In this document: positions 1 through 7,545 of the stretch, piece by piece
Layout: each line of letters begins with the position of its first letter
How positions within the stretch are numbered: the first letter of the stretch is position 1
NCBI GenBank assembly: GCA_028684345.1
Contig: JAQUGB010000024.1
Location: forward strand, 1-15,161
Source of the DNA: Tepidiphilus sp.
Lineage (GTDB): Bacteria; Pseudomonadota; Gammaproteobacteria; Burkholderiales; Rhodocyclaceae
DNA: 15,161 nt
Direction: 5' to 3'
Position numbers and translations under genes: made by a program
Notes under the pieces: model-generated
Seen by the model: only the letters and a program-made list of their open reading frames with translations
Told to the model about the DNA's origin: nothing
The model's database searches: none

Positions 1-95
1 GGCCCGCTGCCGTGAAGCGAAGGAAACGCCTGGTGGCAACGCGTTTGGCCAGCCAATGCTCGATGTCGAGCGCCTGGCACAGTGTTTTTGGTTGA
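1..95. other. Unassigned flank downstream of tRNA-Ile2
   Basis: No gene can be assigned here. Read on the minus strand, directly after the tRNA 3' end, one frame stays open to the window edge and has plausible codon use (residues such as LCQALDIEHWLAKR), but it has no start codon before the tRNA and I do not recognise it. A short perfect inverted repeat, GCTCGA-TG-TCGAGC, lies at 58-71. No U-tract terminator for the tRNA is visible. This could be non-coding DNA, a gene remnant, or the edge of something integrated at the tRNA. Confidence 0.3.
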
Positions 96-168
<73 letters not shown>

Positions 169-189
169 TAGAAAAGAAATTATCGCATG

Positions 190-214
190 AAAAAAACCCG
201 CCGGTGGCGGCGGG
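190..214 (-). terminator. Intrinsic terminator of rpoD
   Basis: In the minus-strand transcript a perfect 7-bp GC stem (CCCGCCG/CGGCGGG, 197-203 with 208-214) with a 4-nt loop is followed at once by seven U residues (190-196). It begins 13 bp after the rpoD stop codon and ends the rpsU-dnaG-rpoD cluster before tRNA-Ile2, so the tRNA needs its own promoter or readthrough. Confidence 0.9.
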
Positions 215-227
215 TCGGGGGAGTTCG

Positions 228-2252
<2,025 letters not shown>

Positions 2253-2284
2253 GGCTGCAGCGTCTATTCCCGAATAAACCGTTA

Positions 2285-2313
2285 ATTATAAAACGATCCG
2301 TACCTAGTGGGCA
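2285..2313 (-). promoter_or_regulatory. Candidate rpoD promoter
   Basis: A perfect TATAAT -10 box on the minus strand (2290 down to 2285) lies 32 bp before the rpoD start codon in the dnaG-rpoD gap. The hexamer 17 bp upstream, TGCCCA (2308-2313), matches the -35 consensus at only three of six positions. An internal promoter before rpoD fits the known organisation of this cluster in E. coli. Confidence 0.4.
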
Positions 2314-2360
2314 GGGGGATCGATGCGTCTAGTGGAAACCTGGGAGTGTTCGTCCGGCGC

Positions 2361-4208
2361 TCAAGGGGGGTGTGAAGTCGCCATGTCGGGCGCGGCTTCA
2401 GGTCGGGCGCCGGCAGTCATGAGACGGACCTTTTCGCGGAAAAGTTCGCCGAGGTGCAGGGTTTCCTCCGGGGTGAGCTTGCGCTGGCGGCTCAGGGCGG
2501 AGAGGGTGACGATTTCGCGTTCGACGCGGCGTAGCCGCAGGCGTTGGATGATGTCCGAGAGTGTGGTCTCCGGGTCTTCCCAGGGGATCGTTTCCTCGAG
2601 GATCGCTGCGGCGTGACGCGCGAGTACCTCGCCATGCTCGCTGCTGCGAAAGTGCTCGACGATCATGGCGGCGGTGCTGCGCTCGTCGAGCGTGCCGACG
2701 TCGATGGCGTCGATGAGGGCGGCACTGGCGCGCCATTCTGGTTCGGGTTCGTCGAGCGGCAGGAGATCGACGCGGAGTCGGGCTGCGAGCAGCGGGTGCG
2801 CGATGAGCAGCCGCAGCAGCAGGGCGGCCAGAGGCAGGGGGGCGCGGCGTCCGGGGTGCCGTGAATGGCGCGTCGTGGAACGAAGCGTGGGGGTGGTGAC
2901 CATTTCCTGCGCGGGCGGAATCCATTCGTGCAGGATCTCGATGGCGAGCCCCGTGCGCTCGGCGAGTTCCTTTTCCAGCTGTAGGCGCAGCATGGGGGCG
3001 CGCACCTTGGCGATCAGCGGTTTGGCGAGGTGGGCGAGCCGGGCGCGTCCTTCGGCGGTGTGCAGGTCTTCGTCCCGCGTGAGTTCGTCGAAGAGGTAAG
3101 TGGTGAGCGGCTTGGCCGCGTCGGCGATGAGGGCGCGGAAGGCGTCGGCGCCATGGGCGCGCACGAAGCTGTCGGGGTCGTGTTCCGGTGGGAGAAAAAC
3201 GAAGCGCAGGCGGCTGTCGTCCTTGAGCGCTTCGAGGGAGTTTTCCAATGCCCGCCAGGCGGCGCGGCGACCGGCTTCGTCGCCGTCGAAACAGAAGACG
3301 ATCTGGTCGGTGAGGGCGAGCAGCGTGCGGACGTGCTCGGCGGTGGTGGCAGTGCCCAGCGCCGCAACGGCGTTCGTGAGGCCATGCTGGGCGAGCATGA
3401 TGACGTCGACGTAGCCTTCGGTGACCAGGGCAAAACCCGCTTCGCGGATACCGTCGCGCGCGAGCGCCAAGCCGTAGAGGGTGCGGCCTTTCTCGAAGAG
3501 GGGGGTCTCGGGGGAGTTGAGGTACTTGGGTTCGCCGCCGTCGAGGCTTCGTCCGCCGAAGGCGATGATCTTCCCCTGACGGTCGTGGATGGGGAAGATG
3601 AGCCGGTCGCGGAATCGGTCGTAACGCTTGCCGCTGTCGGGGTTGGCGATGACGAGGCCGGCTTTCTCGAGCAGGGGCTCGCCGTAGTGGGGAAAAATGG
3701 CGGAGAGGGCTTGCCATTCGGAGGGGGCGTATCCCAGGCCGAACCGTTCGGCCGTGGCGGGGAGGATGCCGCGCTGCTCGAGGTAGGCGCGGGCTTTGGG
3801 GCTGCGCTCGAGACTGCGGCGGTAGAAGTCGGCCGCCTTGGCGTGCAGTTCGAGCAGGAGCTGGCGTTCGCTCTTTTGCTGGGCGGCTTCGGCGGCCGAG
3901 ATCGCTCCCTGGGCCCGGGGGACTTTGAGCCCCGTTTCGGCGGCGAGCGCTTCCACGGCGTCGACGAAACCCAGCCCTTCGTACTCCATGAGAAAGGTGA
4001 TGGCGGTGCCGTGGGCGCCGCAGCCGAAGCAGTGATAGAACTGCTTGGCGGGGGAGACGGAGAAGGAGGGGGTCTTCTCGCCATGGAAGGGACAGCAGGC
4101 GAAGTAGTTGGCGCCGGATTTCTTGAGCTTGAGCCGCTTTCCGACGACGTCGACCAGGTCGACGCGGGCGAGCAATTCGTCGATGAAGTCGTGCGGGATC
4201 ATGGCCAA
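2361..4208 (-). CDS. dnaG: DNA primase DnaG
   Basis: Makes the RNA primers for DNA replication at the fork, together with the DnaB helicase. The 615-aa protein (E. coli 581) has the N-terminal zinc-binding domain with ligands C39-x2-H42 and C60-x2-C63, then the RNA polymerase core with the TOPRIM fold. The metal-binding acids are visible as E264 in TEGY, D308-G-D310, and D344-P-D346. The less conserved C-terminal part, after about 430, should bind DnaB. The start MAMIPHDFIDELLARVDLVD aligns with known primases. An in-frame stop lies seven codons upstream, so only ATG 4208, ATG 4202 or a TTG at 4214 could be used. No clear Shine-Dalgarno sequence precedes any of them, which would fit the low primase synthesis known in E. 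coli. It lies between rpsU and rpoD. Confidence 0.98.
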   Translation of the reverse strand: MAMIPHDFIDELLARVDLVDVVGKRLKLKKSGANYFACCPFHGEKTPSFSVSPAKQFYHCFGCGAHGTAITFLMEYEGLGFVDAVEALAAETGLKVPRAQGAISAAEAAQQKSERQLLLELHAKAADFYRRSLERSPKARAYLEQRGILPATAERFGLGYAPSEWQALSAIFPHYGEPLLEKAGLVIANPDSGKRYDRFRDRLIFPIHDRQGKIIAFGGRSLDGGEPKYLNSPETPLFEKGRTLYGLALARDGIREAGFALVTEGYVDVIMLAQHGLTNAVAALGTATTAEHVRTLLALTDQIVFCFDGDEAGRRAAWRALENSLEALKDDSRLRFVFLPPEHDPDSFVRAHGADAFRALIADAAKPLTTYLFDELTRDEDLHTAEGRARLAHLAKPLIAKVRAPMLRLQLEKELAERTGLAIEILHEWIPPAQEMVTTPTLRSTTRHSRHPGRRAPLPLAALLLRLLIAHPLLAARLRVDLLPLDEPEPEWRASAALIDAIDVGTLDERSTAAMIVEHFRSSEHGEVLARHAAAILEETIPWEDPETTLSDIIQRLRLRRVEREIVTLSALSRQRKLTPEETLHLGELFREKVRLMTAGARPEAAPDMATSHPP

Positions 4209-4443
4209 AGGGCCAGGAGATCACGGTGGACGAGCTGTCCTGAAGGGACGGCCGTTGACCTGCCTTGGAGCCTCGCCGCAGGAACCGGCAGAGAGGAGTG
4301 GGCGCGACGGGCGAACGCAGGCTCACCGACGCAGAATGGCGATTCGCGACCGCGTGCTGGGTCTTCGAGGAATCCCTGCTGCAAGGAGTACGGGGTCACG
4401 GCATGAAGGGGGAGGGACGACGATACGCCGCCCCATACCGGGA
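4209..4443. other. Non-coding interval between rpsU and dnaG
   Basis: This 235-bp interval holds no convincing gene. Many betaproteobacteria carry a yqeY-like gene (GatB/YqeY domain) here, and it is absent. Next to rpsU is a 9-bp hairpin (4414-4434, listed separately). The middle part (about 4231-4370) shows weak similarity to the repeat elements around folB. At the dnaG end a small GGCC/GGCC inverted repeat abuts the start codon. Confidence 0.6.
4414..4434 (-). promoter_or_regulatory. RNA hairpin after rpsU (attenuator or processing site)
   Basis: Nine nucleotides after the rpsU stop codon, the minus-strand transcript can form a 9-bp stem, GGGGCGGCG with CGUCGUCCC, around a 3-nt UAU loop. 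Two of the pairs are G-U, so on the opposite strand they would be A-C mismatches. The helix is therefore complete only in the rpsU-dnaG RNA. A C-rich stretch, not a U-tract, follows, so it is not a canonical terminator. In E. coli a partial terminator between rpsU and dnaG lowers primase expression, and this hairpin sits in the equivalent place. Confidence 0.5.
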
Positions 4444-4656
4444 TCAGTACAACTTGGGCGGCAGCATCTGGCTGCGCAGGCGTTTCTGGTAGCGCTTGAT
4501 GGCGGCAGCGCGCTTGCGCTTGCGCTCGGCGGTGGGCTTTTCGTAGAACTCCCGCTTGCGCAGCTCGGTGAGGATACCGGCTTTCTCGACGGTGCGCTTG
4601 AACCGGCGCACGGCGACTTCGACGGGTTCGTTTTCCTTGACACGGATACCGGGCAT
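4444..4656 (-). CDS. rpsU: 30S ribosomal protein S21
   Basis: Small, very basic ribosomal protein of 70 aa (E. coli 71), part of the 30S platform near the anti-Shine-Dalgarno end of 16S rRNA, where it assists initiation. The sequence is typical throughout: MPGIRVKENEPVEVAVRRFK at the start, then the KREFYEKPTAERKRK helix and the tail RLRSQMLPPKLY. GAGGAT (4661-4666), four bases before the ATG, is the ribosome site. It is the first gene of the rpsU-dnaG-rpoD cluster, has a near-consensus promoter just upstream, and is divergent from tsaD. Confidence 0.98.
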   Translation of the reverse strand: MPGIRVKENEPVEVAVRRFKRTVEKAGILTELRKREFYEKPTAERKRKRAAAIKRYQKRLRSQMLPPKLY

Positions 4657-4694
4657 TTCGATCCTCGATGCGAATGAATGATGCGAAAACGTGA

Positions 4695-4723
4695 ATTATA
4701 GAGGTTGACGGAATGGCTGACAA
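4695..4723 (-). promoter_or_regulatory. rpsU (rpsU-dnaG-rpoD) promoter
   Basis: The minus strand carries TTGTCA (4718-4723), a 17-bp spacer and a perfect TATAAT (4695-4700). That is eleven of twelve consensus bases with ideal spacing, 38 bp upstream of the rpsU start codon. It is the strongest sigma-70 promoter in the window, as expected for a ribosomal protein gene. Confidence 0.85.
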
Positions 4724-4730
4724 GGTAATT

Positions 4731-4759
4731 TTCGCGCACGAGGCGAACGACGGTACAAT
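4731..4759 (+). promoter_or_regulatory. Candidate tsaD promoter
   Basis: TACAAT (4754-4759) is a good -10 box, 25 bp before the tsaD start codon. The matching -35 region TTCGCG (4731-4736, 17-bp spacer) is poor. It lies back to back with the rpsU promoter, the two -35 boxes being only 7 bp apart. Confidence 0.4.
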
Positions 4760-4784
4760 TTCCGCTTTTGCGTGAGGATCGAGC

Positions 4785-5804
4785 GTGCATATCCTCGGGA
4801 TCGAATCTTCGTGCGACGAGACGGGCGTGGCGCTCTACGATACGTCGCGCGGGTTACTCGCGCATCGCTTGCACACGCAGGCACGAATGCATGCCACCTA
4901 TGGTGGCGTGGTGCCGGAGTTGGCTTCGCGCGACCACGTGCGCCGCTTGCCGGCGTTGGTGCGCGAGGTGATGTCGGAAGGGGCGAGGGACTGGACGGAG
5001 CTCGACGTCGTCGCGTACACGGCGGGGCCAGGGCTGGCAGGCGCTTTGCTGGTGGGAGCGAGCTTCGCCGAGAGTCTGGCGTTGGCGCTGGATCGATCGA
5101 CTTTGCCGGTGCACCACCTCGAAGGGCACCTGCTCTCGCCGCTGCTGGCCGAGCCGCGGCCGGAATTTCCTTTCCTCGCCTTGCTCGTCTCGGGTGGGCA
5201 TACGCAGTTGATGGCGGTGCGGGCGGTGGGCGATTATCGCCTGTTGGGCGAGACGATCGACGACGCGGCCGGGGAGGCGTTCGACAAGACGGCGAAGCTG
5301 CTGGGTCTGGGCTATCCGGGTGGGCCGGCGCTGGCGGCGCTCGCCGAGCAGGGAGATCCCGCGCGCTTTGCCTTGCCGCGTCCCTTGCTGCATGCGCCGA
5401 CGCTCGATTTCAGCTTCAGCGGCCTGAAGACCGCCGTGGCGCTGAAAGTGGGGGCGCCGGACTGGCGAGCGGAGTATGCGGCGGATCTGGCGGCTTCTTT
5501 TCAGCAGGCGGTGGTCGAGGTGCTGGTGGCGAAGACGATGGCGGCGGTGCGTGCCACGGGTCTGCCGCGGGTCGTCGTGGCCGGCGGCGTCGGGGCGAAC
5601 CGGCGCCTGCGCGAAGCGCTGGCCGAGGCCGGGGCGGAGCAGGGGTTCGCGGTGTTCTACCCGGACGTGGCGCTGTGCACCGACAACGGGGCGATGATCG
5701 CTTTCGCGGCGGCACTACGGCTGGAAGCGGGGGCTCGCGTGAAATGGGATCGGCGCATCGAGGTGCATCCTCGGTGGGCGCTGGAAGGATTGCGTCAAGG
5801 TTGA
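4785..5804 (+). CDS. tsaD: tRNA N6-adenosine threonylcarbamoyltransferase TsaD
   Basis: Transfers the threonylcarbamoyl group from TC-AMP to A37 of ANN-decoding tRNAs (t6A), acting with TsaB and TsaE. The 339-aa length matches E. coli (337). The ASKHA-fold signatures are visible: GIESSCDETG (5-14), YGGVVPELASRDH (39-51), the metal-binding H111-x3-H115, the SGGHT loop (136-140), FSGLK (211-215), the GGVGANRRLR segment (267-276) and CTDNGAMIA with D300. The start is GTG at 4785, with GAGG at 4774-4777 seven bases upstream. It is divergent from rpsU, and its last 10 bp overlap the convergent plsY. Confidence 0.98.
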   Translation: MHILGIESSCDETGVALYDTSRGLLAHRLHTQARMHATYGGVVPELASRDHVRRLPALVREVMSEGARDWTELDVVAYTAGPGLAGALLVGASFAESLALALDRSTLPVHHLEGHLLSPLLAEPRPEFPFLALLVSGGHTQLMAVRAVGDYRLLGETIDDAAGEAFDKTAKLLGLGYPGGPALAALAEQGDPARFALPRPLLHAPTLDFSFSGLKTAVALKVGAPDWRAEYAADLAASFQQAVVEVLVAKTMAAVRATGLPRVVVAGGVGANRRLREALAEAGAEQGFAVFYPDVALCTDNGAMIAFAAALRLEAGARVKWDRRIEVHPRWALEGLRQG

Positions 5805-6418
5805 TCGGCCGGGGGTTTTGGCTGCGGCCGCGCGCGACGGAATTTGGGCTCGGTGCCATTGAGCAGCTGGCCGATGTTGCTTCGGTGTCGCCAGAAGAGG
5901 ACGGCCGACATGGCGCCGATCACGAAGACGACTTCGCGCGTCAGGCCGAGCAGCAGGGCGAGGAAAGGAGCGCCGGCAGCGGCGGTGAGGGCGGCGAGTG
6001 ACGAGTAGCGGGTGACGAAGGCGACGACGAGCCAAATGCCGGCAACGGCAAGGGCGAGCGTCGGTTGCAGGCCGGCGAGCACGCCAAGGGCCGTGGCTAC
6101 GCCTTTGCCTCCGCGAAAACGCAGGAAGAGGCTATAGACGTGCCCGAGAAAGGCGGCGAGCCCGGCGAGCGCGGCGGTCGTGGCATCCGCCCCGAGCCGT
6201 TGGACGAGCCAGACGGCGAACCAGCCTTTGGCGGCATCGCCCGCGAGCGTGAAGAGGGCCGCGGCTTTGTTTCCCGTGCGCAGCACGTTGGTGGCGCCGG
6301 GGTTGCCGGAGCCGTAGGAGCGCGGATCGGGCAGGCGGAAGAGGCGGCTTGCGACGATGGCGAAGGGGATCGAGCCGATCGCGTAGCCGAGCAAGATGAA
6401 CAGCAGGATCTGGGGCAT
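5795..6418 (-). CDS. plsY: Glycerol-3-phosphate acyltransferase PlsY
   Basis: Inner-membrane enzyme that transfers the acyl group from acyl-phosphate (made by PlsX) to glycerol-3-phosphate, the first step of phospholipid synthesis. The 207-aa protein has about six or seven hydrophobic segments (for example 3-23, 80-96, 110-136, 140-158 and 162-176). It carries the three cytoplasmic motifs of the family: GSGNPGATNVLR (36-47), GHVYSLFLRFRGGKGVAT (92-109) and WRHRSNIGQLLNGTE (176-190). The tail is short, polar and proline-rich. The gene starts 27 bp from element A, which therefore lies in its promoter region. Its 3' end overlaps that of tsaD by 10 bp (convergent). No clear ribosome site is seen. 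Confidence 0.97.
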   Translation of the reverse strand: MPQILLFILLGYAIGSIPFAIVASRLFRLPDPRSYGSGNPGATNVLRTGNKAAALFTLAGDAAKGWFAVWLVQRLGADATTAALAGLAAFLGHVYSLFLRFRGGKGVATALGVLAGLQPTLALAVAGIWLVVAFVTRYSSLAALTAAAGAPFLALLLGLTREVVFVIGAMSAVLFWRHRSNIGQLLNGTEPKFRRARPQPKPPADQP

Positions 6419-6445
6419 CGTGCGGTGATCCAGGTAAAAGTATTT

Positions 6446-6584
6446 TGGGGCAGCTCGAATGACTTACTGCGCGGTGGCGTTTTCCGGTGCTCGGATGCTC
6501 GCCTATCTGGGTGATGTGTCTCGCATCCTGTGCTCCGGGCGCCTTGCCCTGCAGCCGCTCGCGACGGTTCTTCGAGCTGCCCCA
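6446..6584. mobile_element. MITE-like miniature element A (family not recognised)
   Basis: A 139-bp non-coding element whose ends form a perfect 14-bp inverted repeat: TGGGGCAGCTCGAA at 6446-6459 and its exact reverse complement at 6571-6584. It is flanked by the direct repeat TATTT (6441-6445 and 6585-6589), the size and position expected of a target-site duplication. The interior has no open frame of note. A 69-bp core (6493-6561) aligns without gaps to the core of element B, about three-quarters of positions being identical. It fills most of the divergent plsY-folB interval. Terminal inverted repeats, a target duplication and small size point to a non-autonomous transposon derivative. The transposase that would move it is not in this window. 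Confidence 0.75.
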
Positions 6585-6631
6585 TATTTTAGTTTACTCC
6601 AGCTTTGGCCGGAGCGAAGAAGGGAGAAAAA

Positions 6632-7027
6632 ATGGACAGCATCTTCATCGAGGGCTTGCGCGTCGAGGCGCGGGTGGGCGTTTATGCGAGGGAACAGGCG
6701 GCGCATCAGACCTTGGTGATCGATTTGCAGCTCGGCTTGGACTCAGAGGCCGGGCGAAGCGATGAATTGGCGACGACGATCGATTACGCCCGGGTGATCG
6801 ACCGGGTGAAGGCGGAAGTGGAGGGGCAGTATTTCCGCTTGCTCGAGCGCTTGGGGGAGCATCTTGTAGAGATGCTTTTCGCGGAGTTCGAGCCTGCTTG
6901 GGTGAGGATGAAAATTGCCAAGGTTGGCGTGCGCGCCGAGGTGAAGAATGTGGGAATCCTGCTCGAACGCCAGCGGGAAAATGGCAAGGGTAAAGCGCAA
7001 GAAAGCGCCATTGGGAAGCTCGAATGA
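6632..7027 (+). CDS. folB: Dihydroneopterin aldolase FolB
   Basis: Converts 7,8-dihydroneopterin to 6-hydroxymethyl-7,8-dihydropterin and glycolaldehyde in folate synthesis (cytoplasmic, usually an octamer). The start MDSIFIEGLRVEARVGVY matches the family. Further features are E21 in the pterin-binding REQ segment, the DYARV tyrosine at 52, LLERLGEHL (70-78) and the catalytic lysine region KIAKVG (K97 by alignment with E. coli). ATG 6632 is preferred over the in-frame TTG 27 bp upstream, because AGGGAG (6621-6626) lies five bases before it and the protein then starts like its relatives. At 131 aa it is somewhat longer than E. coli FolB. The tail after NVGILLER is unconserved, and its last four codons and stop (GGG AAG CTC GAA TGA) are the left end of element B. 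Confidence 0.95.
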   Translation: MDSIFIEGLRVEARVGVYAREQAAHQTLVIDLQLGLDSEAGRSDELATTIDYARVIDRVKAEVEGQYFRLLERLGEHLVEMLFAEFEPAWVRMKIAKVGVRAEVKNVGILLERQRENGKGKAQESAIGKLE

Positions 7028-7145
7028 ACCGCCGCGCAGCCGACTGCACTGCGCGCTTTGGATGTTCGCCTATCCATGAGATAGGCCTGGCACCCTGCGC
7101 TCCGAGCGGCTTGCGCTACGGCCGCTCGGCGGGGGCGAGCTTCCC
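7013..7145. mobile_element. MITE-like miniature element B, related to A
   Basis: A 133-bp element bounded by a perfect 10-bp inverted repeat, GGGAAGCTCG (7013-7022) and CGAGCTTCCC (7136-7145). Its left end continues CTCGAATGA exactly as element A does, and its core 7060-7128 aligns without gaps to 6493-6561 of A, in the same orientation. Unlike A it shows no obvious target duplication, so it is older or entered differently. It contains three perfect hairpins: GCGCAG/CTGCGC (7034-7054), GCCTATC/GATAGGC (7068-7086) and CCGAGCGGC/GCCGCTCGG (7102-7129). It fills the folB-hns gap, forming the end of folB and finishing 8 bp from the end of hns. Confidence 0.7.
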
Positions 7146-7153
7146 TCGGGCGA

Positions 7154-7477
7154 TCATTTGATCTCGAGTTCTTCGGAAGAGCGGCCGGAATCGGTCCATT
7201 CCTTGAACCATTTCGGGGCTCGGCCATGGCCGTTCCAGGTGATGTCGGGATTCGTGGGGTGACGGTATTTCGGCGGTTTCTTGCTCGAATCCCGTTCTCT
7301 TTTCTCGCCTTTGAGCAGACCCAGGGCTTCGTCGAGTGAGATGCCCATTTCTTTGGCGAGCTGGGCCACACGGGCTTTGAACTGCGCCCGGGCTTCACGG
7401 CGGCGCCGTTCGAATTCGTGTTCGATGTCTTTCTTGAGTTGTTCCAGTTCGTCGATCGTGAGCGAGGTGAGATCCAT
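7154..7477 (-). CDS. H-NS family nucleoid-associated protein
   Basis: A 107-aa DNA-binding protein of the H-NS histone-like family, which condenses the chromosome and silences AT-rich or foreign DNA. Residues 1-55 are a charged coiled-coil oligomerisation region (LTIDELEQLKKDIEHEFERR). The linker is lysine-rich. The C-terminal DNA-binding domain has YRHPTNPDITWNGHGRAPKW (71-90), where the GRAP core corresponds to the minor-groove-binding loop of the family. It is shorter than E. coli H-NS (137 aa) and resembles the betaproteobacterial type. The start codon has no strong Shine-Dalgarno sequence. It stands alone, downstream of xerD on the same strand with a 68-bp gap holding a candidate promoter, and converges on folB across element B. 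Confidence 0.92.
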   Translation of the reverse strand: MDLTSLTIDELEQLKKDIEHEFERRRREARAQFKARVAQLAKEMGISLDEALGLLKGEKRERDSSKKPPKYRHPTNPDITWNGHGRAPKWFKEWTDSGRSSEELEIK

Positions 7478-7509
7478 GATGTTTTTCTAATGGAGTGGAA
7501 GAAGTGCTC

Positions 7510-7538
7510 ATTGTAGCCAATTTTTTCTGTTTTGAAAC
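7510..7538 (-). promoter_or_regulatory. Candidate promoter of the H-NS-family gene
   Basis: The minus strand has TACAAT (7510-7515), a 17-bp AT-rich spacer and GTTTCA (7533-7538), a weak -35 match. It lies 32 bp before the start codon in the 68-bp gap after xerD, one of the most AT-rich stretches of the window. That would suit autoregulation by an H-NS protein, though this is inference. Confidence 0.35.
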
Positions 7539-7545
7539 CGTCTTT

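Noticed and set aside
2398..4326. 642-codon minus-strand frame overlapping dnaG
   Set aside because: Arginine- and proline-rich composition typical of a shifted frame. DnaG with its zinc and TOPRIM motifs occupies the same DNA.
3030..4406. 458-codon open frame antisense to dnaG and the rpsU-dnaG gap
   Set aside because: Glycine-, alanine- and glutamate-rich shadow of dnaG with no domain pattern.
4772..6001. 409-codon plus-strand frame overlapping tsaD
   Set aside because: Glycine- and arginine-rich shifted frame. tsaD fits its family from end to end.
6605..6631. TTG start for folB nine codons upstream
   Set aside because: No ribosome site before it, whereas ATG 6632 has AGGGAG five bases upstream and gives the family N-terminus.
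6446..7145. Elements A and B plus folB as a composite transposon
   Set aside because: The outermost ends differ in sequence, no shared target duplication is seen outside the pair, and no transposase is present. Two separate copies is the simpler reading.
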